DNA of 64,000 nucleotides from Palaemon carinicauda (Eukaryota > Arthropoda > Malacostraca > Decapoda > Palaemonidae). Positions 32,481 through 42,005 of this stretch are shown piece after piece; within the stretch, counting starts at the first letter, position 1; every line of letters begins with the position of its first letter. Position numbers and translations under genes: made by a program. The stretch is taken from assembly GCF_036898095.1 (NCBI RefSeq), contig NC_090768.1, positions 49,409,047-49,473,046 on the forward strand. The letters are read 5' to 3'. The notes under the pieces are model-generated. The model made no database searches. It was not told where the DNA came from and was given only the letters and a program-made list of their open reading frames with translations.

Positions 32481-34600
32481 GTCCCTTCGTGAGAGACGAA
32501 CTTCTGAATGACTCTGTTGATGATCTTGAACGGCGGGAATGCATATAGCTCGAGATGGGACCAATCCAGCAGAAAAGCATCCACGTGAACTGCTGCTGGG
32601 TCTGGAACTGGGGAACAGTACAAAGGGAGCCTCTTGGTCATGGAGGTGGCGAACAGATCTATCGTTGGCTGACCCCACAAGGTCCAAAGTCTGTTGCACA
32701 CGCTCTTGTGAAGGGTCCATTCCGTGGGGATGACTTGATCTTTCCTGCTGAGGCGATCTGCCGAGACGTTCATATTGCCCTGAATGAACCTCGTTACCAG
32801 TGAGAGGTTTAGACTTCTTGACCAAATGAGGAGGTCCCTTGCTATCTCGTACAGCTTCCTCGAATGGGTCCCTCCCTGCTTGGAGATGTATGCCAAGGCT
32901 GTGGTATTGTCGGAGTTCACCTCCACCACCTTGTTTAGCAGGAGGGACTTGAAGTTCATTAAAGCCAGATGAACTGCCAGCAACTCCTTGCAGTTGATGT
33001 GAAGCGTTTCCTGTTCCTTGTTCCATGTTCCCGAGCATTCCTGTCCGTCCAAGGTCGCGCCCCAGCCCGAGTCTGATGCGTCCGAATAGAGATGAAGATT
33101 GGGGGTCTGAACCGCTAACGATAGACCCTCCTTGAGAAGGATGTTGGTCTTCCACCACATGAGAGTAGTCTTCATCTCTTTGGTAACAGGAATAGAGACC
33201 GCTTCGAGCGTCATATTCTTGTCCCAGTGAGCTGCTAGATGGAATTGAAGGGGGCGGAGGTTGAGTCTCCCTAACTCGGTGAACAGGGCTAACGATGACA
33301 GGGTCCCTGTTAGACTCATCCACTGTCTCACCGAGCATCTGTTCCTCTTCAGCATGCTCAGAATGCACTCTAGGGCTTGGCTGATTCTTGGGGCCGACGG
33401 AAAAGCCCGAAAAGCTTGACTCCGAATCTCCATTCCCAGGTAAACGATGGTTTGGGAAGGAATAAGCTGGGACTTTTCTAAGTTGACCAAAAGACCCAGT
33501 TCCTTGATCAAGTCCAAAGTCCAGTTGAGACTCTCCAGACAGCGACGACTTGTGGGGGCTCTTAACAGCCAGTCGTCTAAATAAAGGGAGGCTCTGATGT
33601 CCGCCAAGTGGAGGAATTTCGCAATATTCCTCATCAGTCGCGTAAACACCATAGGCGCCGTGCTTAGGCCAAAACACAGGGCTTGGAATTGGTACACAAC
33701 CTTTCCAAAAACGAATCTCAGGAAAGGTTGGGAGTCTGGATGAATAGGAACGTGAAAGTAAGCGTCTTTCAGATCCAACGAGACCATCCAGTCCTCCTGC
33801 CTGACCGCTGCTAGGACCGACTTCGTCGTCTCCATAGTGAACGTCTGCTTGGTGACATAAGCATTGAGCGCACTGACGTCCAGCACCGGTCTCCAACCTC
33901 CTGTCTTCTTGGCCACCAGAAAGAGACGGTTGTAGAAGCCCGGGGATTGATGGTCCCGGACTATCACCACTGCCTCCTTCTGTAACAGGAGCGACACCTC
34001 TTGGTGTAACGCTAGCCTCTTGTCCTTTTCCTTGTAGTTGGGAGAGAGGTTGATGGGAGAAGTGGTCAGAGGGGGATTGCGGCAGAATGGTATCCTGTAA
34101 CCCTCCCTTAGCCACTTGACAGACTGGGCGTCTGCACCTCTTCTTTCCCAAGCTTGCCAGAAGATCTTGAGTCTGGCTCCTACTAATGTCTGGAGAGGAG
34201 GAGAGTCAATGTTTGCCTTTCGAAGGCTTGGGACCTTTCTTGGACCTGCCCCTGAAACCGTCTGGACGGGTACTTCCTCGGCTGGGGGCTCTGCCACGAA
34301 AGGGCGGAATAAATCTTGTAGCAGGAGTATCGGCCACTGGGGTGCGGTAAGTTCTAGGAACCGAAGGAGCAACCTTAGCCTTACGTGCTGAAGAGGCCAC
34401 AAGGTCATGAGTGTCCTTCTGAATAAGAGCCGCAGACAATTCCTTGATAAGGTCCTCAGGAAACAGGAACTTAGAAAGCGGAGCAAAAAGTAACTGAGAC
34501 CTTTGACAAGAGGTGATACCAGTGGAAAGGAAGGTGCAAAGTTGTTCCCTTTTCTTGAGTACTCCCAAAACAAACATGGAGGCAAGTTCGCCGGAACCAT
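32300..34600 (-). CDS. Copy 3 reverse transcriptase-RNase H (pol)
   Basis: A 766-codon frame from the first ATG. The first 130 residues overlap the end of gag in another frame, so the true start is uncertain. RT: GGWRPVLDVSALNAYVTKQ near residue 230, LDLKDAYFHVPIHPDSQPF, and YLDDWLLRAPTSRR near residue 340. RNase H: LHLYSDASDSGWGATLDG near 503, KELLAVHLALMNFKS, VNSDNTTALAYIS and ADRLSRKDQ, with all key acidic residues present. The C-terminal TIDLFATSMTK ... DAFLLDWSHLELYAFPPFK resembles the methyltransferase-like segment of DIRS elements, without a canonical DPPY. It would copy element RNA into DNA. Confidence 0.9.
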   Translation of the reverse strand: MVPANLPPCLFWEYSRKGNNFAPSFPLVSPLVKGLSYFLLRFLSSCFLRTLSRNCLRLLFRRTLMTLWPLQHVRLRLLLRFLELTAPQWPILLLQDLFRPFVAEPPAEEVPVQTVSGAGPRKVPSLRKANIDSPPLQTLVGARLKIFWQAWERRGADAQSVKWLREGYRIPFCRNPPLTTSPINLSPNYKEKDKRLALHQEVSLLLQKEAVVIVRDHQSPGFYNRLFLVAKKTGGWRPVLDVSALNAYVTKQTFTMETTKSVLAAVRQEDWMVSLDLKDAYFHVPIHPDSQPFLRFVFGKVVYQFQALCFGLSTAPMVFTRLMRNIAKFLHLADIRASLYLDDWLLRAPTSRRCLESLNWTLDLIKELGLLVNLEKSQLIPSQTIVYLGMEIRSQAFRAFPSAPRISQALECILSMLKRNRCSVRQWMSLTGTLSSLALFTELGRLNLRPLQFHLAAHWDKNMTLEAVSIPVTKEMKTTLMWWKTNILLKEGLSLAVQTPNLHLYSDASDSGWGATLDGQECSGTWNKEQETLHINCKELLAVHLALMNFKSLLLNKVVEVNSDNTTALAYISKQGGTHSRKLYEIARDLLIWSRSLNLSLVTRFIQGNMNVSADRLSRKDQVIPTEWTLHKSVCNRLWTLWGQPTIDLFATSMTKRLPLYCSPVPDPAAVHVDAFLLDWSHLELYAFPPFKIINRVIQKFVSHEGTRLTLVAPLWPAREWFTEVLQWLVDVPRTLPLRVDLLRQPHVKKVHPNLHALRLTAFRLS
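34203..34208 (-). promoter_or_regulatory. Gag stop codon in UGA-C context, same frame as YR
   Basis: Gag ends CAT TGA CTC. Downstream the gag frame stays open to the YR domain with no other stop before the copy-specific deletion. The matching stop of copy 2 is TTC TGA CTG (37968-37970). A UGA followed by C can be leaky, so a gag-YR readthrough product is conceivable. This is inference only. Confidence 0.3.
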
Positions 34601-37007
34601 CGCGAATTGCTTTATCCATACAGGACATTATAAGCATGGCCAAGTCCTTGTCAGATGGGGCAGTCTTCTTGCTCAAGGCCCCCAGGCACCAGTCGAGAAA
34701 ATTAAAAATCTCAAAGGCGCGAAAGACTCCCTTTAAGAAGTGGTCTAAGTCAGAAAAGGTCCAGCAGACCTTAGAGCGCCTCATAGCCGACCTTCGTGGA
34801 GAGTCAACCAAACTTGAGAAGTCAGCCTGGGCAGAGGCAGGGATTCCCAAGCCTGGTTCCTCTCCTGTGGCATACCATACGCCCGCCTTAGAAGTCAGCT
34901 TAGTAGGTGGAAACATGAATGACGTCTTCCCTAGTTGCTGCTTGGACTGCAACCAATCCCCTAACATTCTCAAAGCTCTCTTAGAAGATCTAGCGAAGAC
35001 GAGCTTAGTGTAGGCAGACTTAACAGGTTGCATGCCTAGAGAAAACTCTGATGGAGGAGAGCGAGGGGTAGCAGAAACAAAGTGATCCGGGTAAACTTCT
35101 CTGAAAAGAGCCAGGACCTTGCGAAAGTCAATGGAGGGTGGTAACGACTTGGGTTCCTCCACGTCAGAAGAGGGATCATCCAGGTGCGCAGCTTCCTCCT
35201 CAGAAACCTCATCACCTGAGGGTTGAGAAGCGAGAGGTAAAGTTACAGCGGTATGCTGAACGGCAGAATCCTGACAAGCGGGTGCATATACACTTGCGGA
35301 TTCATCCTCAAGTCTCTGTTGAAGAGGATGAGGGCTGGTAATGACAAAGTCATGAGGCTGGGAAGAAGGAGGCTCTGCGGGAGTCTGGGGAGCAAGCGTG
35401 GTGAGAGGCGACTGTAGTAAAACCTGAGGTTCAGGCTGCAAAGACTGCTCAAGCTGAGGAGAAAGAGGTAGATGCATGCGTTGAGGTGGCTGACTCATTG
35501 CATGAGGTTCATGTCTCAAGAGTTGCGCTTGCTTCAAGGGTTGAGGTGGCTGCGCAGTAAGAGGTTCCTGTCTCACGAGTTGAGGTTCTTGAGGTGGGTG
35601 CTGCGAGAGTTGAGGTGGCGGCTGCGCAGAAAGAGGCTCCTGTCTCACGAGTTGAGGTTCTTGAGGTGCTTGCCTCGAGAGTTGTTCTCGCCTCGAGGAA
35701 AGTGGAGGTATCAGCTGCGAGAGCTGAGGTGGCTGCCTCAAGGATGGCAGAGGTTGTCGTACCTCAAGAGGTTGCTGCCTCGAGGATGGTCTTACTGCAA
35801 GAAACTCTTGCCTCAAAGGTAGAGGAGGTTGTAAGGCATAAGACTCCTGTCCCCATTGTTGAGGAGGTTGCCGCGTGGTAAGAGGTTCCTGCCTCAAGGA
35901 AGGTGGAGGTTGCTGCACAACGCTGGTATCTGGCAACTCCCAACGCGGTAGCTCACGCATGGAGGTAGCTTGAGGAACCTCAACTTCGTACGTCTGGCAG
36001 ACTGGACTGCGTAGAGGAGGAGGAGCGCTCGCAGGAGGAGGTGTAACCTTCTCTGCCTGAAACTCACGCATCAATACCGCAAGCTGCGACTGCATAGACT
36101 GCAGCAAAGCCATCTTGGGATCAACAGACGTTGAGGTCTGTTGAGGCATCGCCTTACCCCTCTTAGGAGGCGTGCAGTCACCTGATGACTGCGGCGAGTC
36201 AGAGCTAGCCCAATGACTACATCCGGGCTGTAGAACTCGTGCGGTCTGGACTTTACGCTTAAGAGGTCTTGAGACCTGAGTCCAGCGTTTTCTCCCCGAA
36301 AATTCTTCTGCAGACGAGGAAAATAAGGGCTCAATCGTCTGAGAGTGGAAGTGACGATCTCTGTAAGATACGCCCGCAACCACCGAGGATACTACTGTGC
36401 GCCGATCAAGGCCTGCCGAACCCTTTTGCCCTTCGACATTGCTTCTCCCCTGGGCTTGGGAGCTTGCAAGAGGTCCCGGACTGGGAGGACGACTGGCACG
36501 CACAGAAGTACCCTCACGCACAACACTGACACTGACACTAGCACTCGGCACAGCACTGGCACTACCACTTCCCACTGCACTTTTCACTTTAAGTTCCTTG
36601 ACGTCTGCCAAGAGGAACTTGTGGTCACTCACTACCGACTCCACTTTATCACCTAAAGCCTGAATGGCACGTAAAACATCAGACATATCAGGCTGAGCAC
36701 AAATAGTAGGATCGGGGGTAGCCACTACAGGGGGAGGAAAAGGTTGAGGATCATGGGGTGAGGAATAAAGCGAAGAGCGAGCCGAACTCCTCCTAACTCT
36801 CTCTCTCTCTAACTTAGTGGTATACTTGAGGAATCGAACAAAATCAAGTTCCGAAAGTCCGGCGCATTCCTCACATCGATCTTCCAACTGACAGGATTTT
36901 CCCCTACAGTCGGAACAAACGGTGTGAGGATCAACCGAGGCCTTCGGAATACGCCTAATACAAGTCCTACATCGTCTTTGGGGAGGAGCTTGAGAAAGGT
37001 CGGACAT
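34206..37007 (-). CDS. Copy 3 gag-like protein
   Basis: 933 codons from the ATG at 37007. The N-terminus has a cysteine cluster (CRTCIRRIP, VCSDCRGKSC, RCEEC) likely to bind zinc. The middle is Ser/Pro-rich, then a Pro/Gln-rich stretch of about 250 residues with LVRQEPLSAQPPPQ-type repeats. The conserved C-terminal half has DFRKVLALFREVYPDHFVSA and FEIFNFLDWCLGAL, and the tail is basic, RGRSKKGPKPSKGKH. It presumably forms the particle and binds RNA. It is collinear with the gag of copy 2. The frame ends at TGA (34206-34208), overlapping pol by about 395 nt. Confidence 0.88.
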   Translation of the reverse strand: MSDLSQAPPQRRCRTCIRRIPKASVDPHTVCSDCRGKSCQLEDRCEECAGLSELDFVRFLKYTTKLERERVRRSSARSSLYSSPHDPQPFPPPVVATPDPTICAQPDMSDVLRAIQALGDKVESVVSDHKFLLADVKELKVKSAVGSGSASAVPSASVSVSVVREGTSVRASRPPSPGPLASSQAQGRSNVEGQKGSAGLDRRTVVSSVVAGVSYRDRHFHSQTIEPLFSSSAEEFSGRKRWTQVSRPLKRKVQTARVLQPGCSHWASSDSPQSSGDCTPPKRGKAMPQQTSTSVDPKMALLQSMQSQLAVLMREFQAEKVTPPPASAPPPLRSPVCQTYEVEVPQATSMRELPRWELPDTSVVQQPPPSLRQEPLTTRQPPQQWGQESYALQPPLPLRQEFLAVRPSSRQQPLEVRQPLPSLRQPPQLSQLIPPLSSRREQLSRQAPQEPQLVRQEPLSAQPPPQLSQHPPQEPQLVRQEPLTAQPPQPLKQAQLLRHEPHAMSQPPQRMHLPLSPQLEQSLQPEPQVLLQSPLTTLAPQTPAEPPSSQPHDFVITSPHPLQQRLEDESASVYAPACQDSAVQHTAVTLPLASQPSGDEVSEEEAAHLDDPSSDVEEPKSLPPSIDFRKVLALFREVYPDHFVSATPRSPPSEFSLGMQPVKSAYTKLVFARSSKRALRMLGDWLQSKQQLGKTSFMFPPTKLTSKAGVWYATGEEPGLGIPASAQADFSSLVDSPRRSAMRRSKVCWTFSDLDHFLKGVFRAFEIFNFLDWCLGALSKKTAPSDKDLAMLIMSCMDKAIRDGSGELASMFVLGVLKKREQLCTFLSTGITSCQRSQLLFAPLSKFLFPEDLIKELSAALIQKDTHDLVASSARKAKVAPSVPRTYRTPVADTPATRFIPPFRGRAPSRGSTRPDGFRGRSKKGPKPSKGKH

Positions 37008-37206
37008 CTTGAATCAAAGAACAGTCAAGGGGGAATTCCAATTAAAGCAAAATATCGTTAACCATTAATCAAATCAATCTAAAAGCTATCTAAGCTAAGA
37101 GACAAGTTTCCTGTATAGCGAAAGCTGAAATCTTAGAGCAATACTTCACCAAAAACCGTGAACAAGACTCCAAAATATAAGCGTATCCATGTAGGTCTTG
37201 CCGGAA

Positions 37207-37389
37207 GCACGACAGAGGAAAAATTGAGGTGGTGTCAACAAGAAGTACTGCAGTACCTGGCCACAGGTGGCGCTGGTGAGTACACCCCCTTCTTGTATAG
37301 TGATCGCTGGCGTATCCCTTCCGTAGAATTCTGTCGGGCAACGGAGTTGACAGCTACATGATTATCGGGTAAGATTAATATTGAAAAAT
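37207..37389. repeat. Copy 3 5' ITR
   Basis: Inverted partner of 23051-23245. The tip reads CGGGTAAGATTAATATTGAA then AAAT, where copy 2 resumes with TCCTCATCAG. Confidence 0.92.
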
Positions 37390-38095
37390 TCCTCATCAGT
37401 CTGGTAAACACAAGAGGTGCCGTGCTTAGGCCAAAGCACAGGGCTTGGAACTGGTACACAACCTTTCCAAAGACGAACCTTAGGAAAGGTTGGGAGTCTG
37501 GATGGATGGGGACGTGAAAGTACGCGTCTTTCAGGTCTAACGAGACCATCCAGTCCTCCTGCCTGACCGCTGCTAGGACCGACTTCGTCGTCTCCATCGT
37601 GAACGTCTGCTTGGTGACAAAAGCATTGAGAGCACTGACGTCCAGCACCGGTCTCCAACCTCCTGTCTTCTTGGCTACCAGGAAGAGACGGTTGTAAAAG
37701 CCCGGGGATTGATGATCCCGGACTATGACCACCGCTTCCTTTTGTAGCAAGAGCGACACCTCTTGTTGCAACGCTAGCCTCTTGTCCTTCTCCTTGTAGT
37801 TGGGAGAGAGGTTGATGGGAGACGTAGCTAGAGGGGGACTGCGGCAGAACGGAATTCTGTATCCCTCCCTTAGCCACTTCACAGACTGAGCGTCTGCACC
37901 TCTGCTCTCCCAAGCTTGCCAGAAGGTCTTGAGTCTGGCTCCTACTGCTGTCTGGAGAGGAAGGCAGTCAGAACTTGCCTTTTGCGGACTTGGAACCCTT
38001 CTTGGACTTGCCACGGTGACTGTCTGCACGGGTACCTCCTCTGCTGGATGCTCTGCCACGAAAGGGCGGGATGAACCTAGATGCAGGTGTGTCAA
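37390..38095 (-). pseudogene. Copy 2 RT, 5' part (cut by copy 3)
   Basis: In sense it has GGWRPVLDVSALNAFVTKQ, LDLKDAYFHVPIHPDSQPF and FGLSTAPLVFTRLMRN, and then breaks at the copy 3 end. The remaining RT begins at 23050 and runs leftwards. Compared with copy 3 the pol frame differs at only a few residues here. The overlapping gag-frame reading (from the stop at 37968) differs at many more. Confidence 0.9.
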
Positions 38096-40461
38096 CTGCT
38101 GCAGGGCGGAAGGGTCTAGGCACGGAAGGTAAGGTTTTAGCCTTACGTGCAGAAGAAGCCATCAGATCATGAGTATCCTTCTGGATAAGCGAGGCAGCCA
38201 TCCCCTTAATCAGCTCCTCCGGAAACAGACACTTGGAGAGAGGAGCAAACAACAACTCTGACTTCTGGCAAGGAGTGATACCAGCCGATAAGAAGGAGCA
38301 AAGATGTTCTCTCTTCTTAAGGACTCCTGACACATACGAAGCCGCAAGTTCACCAGACCCATCCCGAATTGCTTTGTCCATGCTAGACATGATCAGCATG
38401 GCCGAGTCCTTATCTGAAGGGGAAGTCTTCCTGCTTAAGGCTCCCAAACACCAATCGAGGAAGTTGAATATCTCGAAGGCACGAAAGACTCCCTTCAACA
38501 GATGATCCAAATCAGAAAAGGACCAGCAGATCTTCGAACGTCTCATAGCCAACCTGCGGGGAGTCAACCAGACTTGAGAAGTCGCCCTGGGCAGAGGCAG
38601 GAACTCCCAAGCCGGGTTCCTCTCCCGTGGCATACCAGACGCTCGACTTAGAAGCAAGCTTGGTAGGCGGAAAGACGAAAGAAGTCTTTCCCAGTTGCTT
38701 CTTGGAATGCAACCACTCTCCCAAAACCCTCAAAGCTCTCTTAGATGATCTGGCGAGAACAAGCTTGGTGAAGGCAGGCGCAGCAGACTGCATGCCCAGA
38801 GCAAACTCGGAGGGAGGAGAACGAGGGGTTGCAGACACAAACTGCTCAGGATACAAGTCCCTGAACAAGGCAAGGACTTTACGAAAGTCTAAGGAGGGAG
38901 GCGTAGACTTGGGCCCTTCAAAATCAGAGTGAGGTTCATCCAGATGTGCAGCTTCGTCATCCGATACACCATCATCCGAAAGCTGAGTTGTAAGTGGCAA
39001 AGGTAGAGCAGAAAGCTGAACGGCTGAATCCGGCAGTACGGGTGCATGCGTACCTGTGGATCCAACATCATGCCGCTGCTGGTCGGTCTGCGAGCTGGCA
39101 ACAACAAAAGCAGAGGGCTGGTGTGTGGGAGGGGCTGCGGTGGGTTGAGGAGCATGCGGTATGGTATGCGGAGCATGCTGTAAGGTATGCGGCGCATGCT
39201 GCATGGTATGCGGAGCATGCTGTAAGGTATGCAGAGCATGCTGCATGGGCTGCGGAGAATGCCGCATAGTGCTGGAACCCGGCAGCTCTACAGAACCTTC
39301 CCACTGCTGATGCGGTAGCTCACGCATGTTAGCAGATGGTGCAGCAAGAACATGCGTCTGGCAGGGTGGACTGCGCATCGGTGGTGGAGCTCTCACAGGT
39401 GGAGTGTGGGAGCAGGCAGCCGCAGTATCTGCTGAGCGCACAACCTCGGCGGGTTGTAGGTTAACAGGAGCAGTGTTAACCTTCTCAGCATGATACTCCT
39501 GCATGAATGCCGCAAGCTGAGACTGCATAGTCTGCAGCATGGACCACTTAGGGTCTACTGTGGTTGGAGCAACAACAGACGGAGCAGTAGCCTGTTGAGG
39601 GACCACTCTACCTCTCTTGGGAGGTGTGCAGTCATCAGATGACTGCGGCGAGTCCGAACTGACCCAGTGGCTACACCTGGGCCGTTGGACTCGCTCGGAA
39701 GGGACCTTACGTTTGAGCGGTCGTGAGACCTTGGTCCACCGTTTCCTCCTGGAAACTTCTTCCACAGACGAGGAATGTAAGGGCTCATTCGTCTGTATGT
39801 GGATGGGACGATCCTTAACAGATACGTCCGCAACCACTGAGGATACATCCGTGCGCCGATCAAGGCCTGCCGAACCCTTTGGTCCTTCGACATTGCTTCT
39901 CCCCTGGGCTTGGGAGCTTGCAAGAGGTCCCGGACTGGGAGGACGACTGGCACGCACAGATGTACCCTCATGCGCAACACTGACACTGACACTTTGCACA
40001 TCACTAGCACTAACACTTCCCACTGCACTCTTCGCTTTCAGCTCTCTGACATCTGCCAAGAGCTGATTACGGTCATTAGGCAATGACTCCACTTTGTCAC
40101 CGAGAGCCTGAATGGCACGCAACATATCCGCCATTGCAGGCTGAGCACTCGTAGCATGTTCGGGAGTCACCACCACAGGGGAAGGAAAAGGTTGAGGGGC
40201 ATGGGGAGAGGAAAAATCCACAGAGCGAGAAGAACTCCTCCTATTTCTCTCCTTCTCTAACCTACGTGCATATCTAAGGAATTCGTTAAAATCGAATTCC
40301 GAAAGCCCAGCACATTCCCCACATCGATCTTCCAATTGACAGGATTTACCCCTACAATTGGAACATACGGTGTGAGGATCTATAGAGGCCTTCGGAAGAC
40401 GCCTAGCACAAGTCCTAACGCTACACTGCCTGTACTTAGGTACTTGAGACTGGTCAGACAT
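37968..40461 (-). pseudogene. Copy 2 gag-like protein, one frameshift
   Basis: The ATG at 40461 starts MSDQSQVPKYRQCSVRTC with the same cysteine cluster as copy 3 (VCSNCRGKSC, RCGECAG). The Pro/Gln part is shorter and His-rich (TMQHAPHTLQHAPHT). A 2-nt deletion near 38560 (GCGGGGAGTC against CGTGGAGAGTC) shifts the frame. The rest continues in another frame from 38657 to the TGA at 37968 with FEIFNFLDWCLGALSRK and a basic KSKKGSKSAKGKF tail. Confidence 0.87.
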
Positions 40462-40663
40462 CTTGAATTTAGAAGTAGTCAAGGGGGGATTCCAAAATCT
40501 AGCAAAGTTCGTTAACAATTAATCCAAATTAATTCCAAAAGCTTGCTAAGCTAATGATAAAGCTTCCTGAATAGCGAAGGCTAAACTCTAGAGCAAATAC
40601 ATCACCAAATCGTGAACAATAACTCCAGAATCAACAGCGTATCCAAGTAGGTCTTGCCGGCGG

Positions 40664-40843
40664 CACGACAGACGAAAAATTGAGTTCTTGTTGACAAGAA
40701 GTACTTGAGTACCTACTCACAGATGGCGCTGTTGTGTACACCCCCACCTGGATAGCGATCGCTGGCGTATCCCGACCGTAGATTTCTGTCGGGCAACGGA
40801 GTTGACAGCTACATGATCATCGGGTAAGATTAATATTGAAAAA
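40664..40843. repeat. Copy 2 5' ITR
   Basis: Inverted partner of 19939-20130. It ends TTAATATTGAAAAA, followed by CTAAACGTTAG of relic D. Confidence 0.9.
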
Positions 40844-41511
40844 CTAAACGTTAGTTCATCTTTGAAAACAGTACGAAGACTATCAAAGAAATTCTTTCAT
40901 AAAATATTACAATTAAAAAGTTTTAAATTCTTTAAAAGCTAATTACGATATAAAGGGCTCAACGTTGATTAACTTCGGTTCCAAGTTAGGACCGCCTACT
41001 ATCAGGAAATGTCGCATATAAACAAAACATTAAAATTTGTTTTTATATGTTTATAATGAATGGAAAGTTAATCGAAGAGGCCTAATAAAGGCGGAGAGGT
41101 ATAAAAAATATAGATCTATAACGTGATAAGATAATTACTAAAATCCTAAACACACTTCCGTCTAAGGGAAGGGTCGGCCATTTAAAAGTGAAAGAAAGTC
41201 CATACTCTCTTTGTCACCATAATTAAATCTATCCAAAACGAGTTCAAGTTTTGAGATGAAGATAAAACACCTGCATAGCGAAAGCTCAAAACTAGAATAG
41301 TGTACTTCACCAAATAGTTGTGAAAACAAATCCAGTTAGCAACAGAGTTCTGTGTTTACATTGAGTACTGAGTACCTACACGACAGATGGCGCTGTTGAT
41401 GTACACCCCCTACCTGCTTAGCGATCGCTGGCGGATTTTGAACGTAGAGTTTTCTGTCGAGCAGCAGAGCTGCAGCTTATATAATCACCGGCTAAGTTTA
41501 ATATTGAAAAA
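40844..41511 (-). mobile_element. Relic D: 5' end of an older family 1 element
   Basis: 40850-41230 matches the leader of copy B at 14050-14390. 41330-41511 is a diverged 5' ITR (GATGGCGCTGTTGATGTACA, AGCGATCGCTGGCG, ending TTTAATATTGAAAAA). The rest of this element is not found to the left of copy 2, so it was truncated or deleted. Confidence 0.7.
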
Positions 41512-41827
41512 CACAGGTTTACTATAATGTGCATAAATTATAAAAATGTCTAGCTAAACATTTCACAACAGACAAAATTATTCAGCAGCATCATTTCTGT
41601 CTGATAAAAGTACCTGTACCAAATTTACTGAAGAGCATATGTATACTTTACAGTATACAATACCATGAGAAAATACTTTCAATAATTCATGACAATCAAG
41701 GAAAACATTACTTAACAAATATATCACCACAAGAAATATACATTACTCAAGTACAGTATTTGTAAGGAAATAAATAAAGGTAATTTGAACAATAACATTT
41801 CAAGACTTCTACATAACATGTACCTAC
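41512..41827. other. Intron sequence next to NGDN exon 2
   Basis: AT-rich, no feature seen except the donor at 41827. Confidence 0.5.
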
Positions 41828-41971
41828 CTTAGAAGTATCCATTTCACCATTCTTAACTTTGTCTCTGAAAGCAGTCGCACCTACCAATATACTATTTAGG
41901 ATACTTGTTAGGTCACCAAGCAATGCTGTACCTCGAGGTAAGTCAGAGGCCACAATCTTACTCAGCAAAAC
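41828..41971 (-). CDS. NGDN: Neuroguidin-like exon 2
   Basis: The acceptor TTTATTACAG lies before 41971 and the donor AAG|GTAGGT after 41828. The exon is 144 nt, exactly 48 codons in phase 0 on both sides. The peptide contains SKIVASDLPRGTALLGDL and DKVKNGEMDTSK. It corresponds to the N-terminal helix of neuroguidin (family pattern ESDLP..V.LL..L and ..KVQ.G......GLS). It joins in frame with exon 1 (MDESVDK) and with exon 3 (GISLLELKNQ). Confidence 0.82.
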
Positions 41972-42005
41972 CTGTAATAAAAAGAAGTTACTGTACAAAC
42001 AATAA

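Larger units (their letters stand above)
23051..37389 (-). mobile_element. DIRS family 1 copy 3 (interrupted by copy C)
   Basis: The element occupies 23051-23324 and 30799-37389, sense on minus, inserted in the RT gene of copy 2. The crossover lies in a shared AT (GCAATAT|TCCTC) and there is no target duplication. Its 5' ITR is at 37207-37389 and its 3' ITR at 23051-23245; the ICR is split by copy C at 23324/30799. It has uninterrupted gag and pol frames and a YR with one 2-nt deletion. It is the best preserved element in the window. Confidence 0.9.
19939..40843 (-). mobile_element. DIRS family 1 copy 2 (interrupted by copy 3)
   Basis: The element occupies 19939-23050 and 37390-40843, sense on minus. 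The left tip is GTTATTTTCATTAGTAAAAT and the right tip ends TTAATATTGAAAAA. It has ITRs (20130-19939 and 40664-40843), an ICR at 20181-20275, gag, RT-RNase H and YR. Joining 23050 to 37390 restores GCAATATTCCTCATCAG, the sequence found intact at 33616-33632 in copy 3. Besides the insertion, gag has a 2-nt deletion, pol has a stop at 22697, and YR has a 2-nt insertion. Confidence 0.88.
101..41827 (-). other. NGDN intron 2, about 41.7 kb, filled with DIRS elements
   Basis: The intron starts with the donor AAG|GTAGGTAC at 41828/41827 and ends with the acceptor TTTTTGCAG|GG at 101/100. Both flanking exons are phase 0 and their joined peptide follows the neuroguidin N-terminal order. Apart from short unique stretches (14716-15204, 19867-19938, 41512-41827) the whole intron is transposable-element sequence. 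Most copies are in the same orientation as the gene; only the family 3 copy C is opposite. Confidence 0.78.

Noticed and set aside
35472..35881. Plus-strand frames over copy 3 gag
   Set aside because: Shadow of the Pro/Gln repeats of the minus-strand gag.
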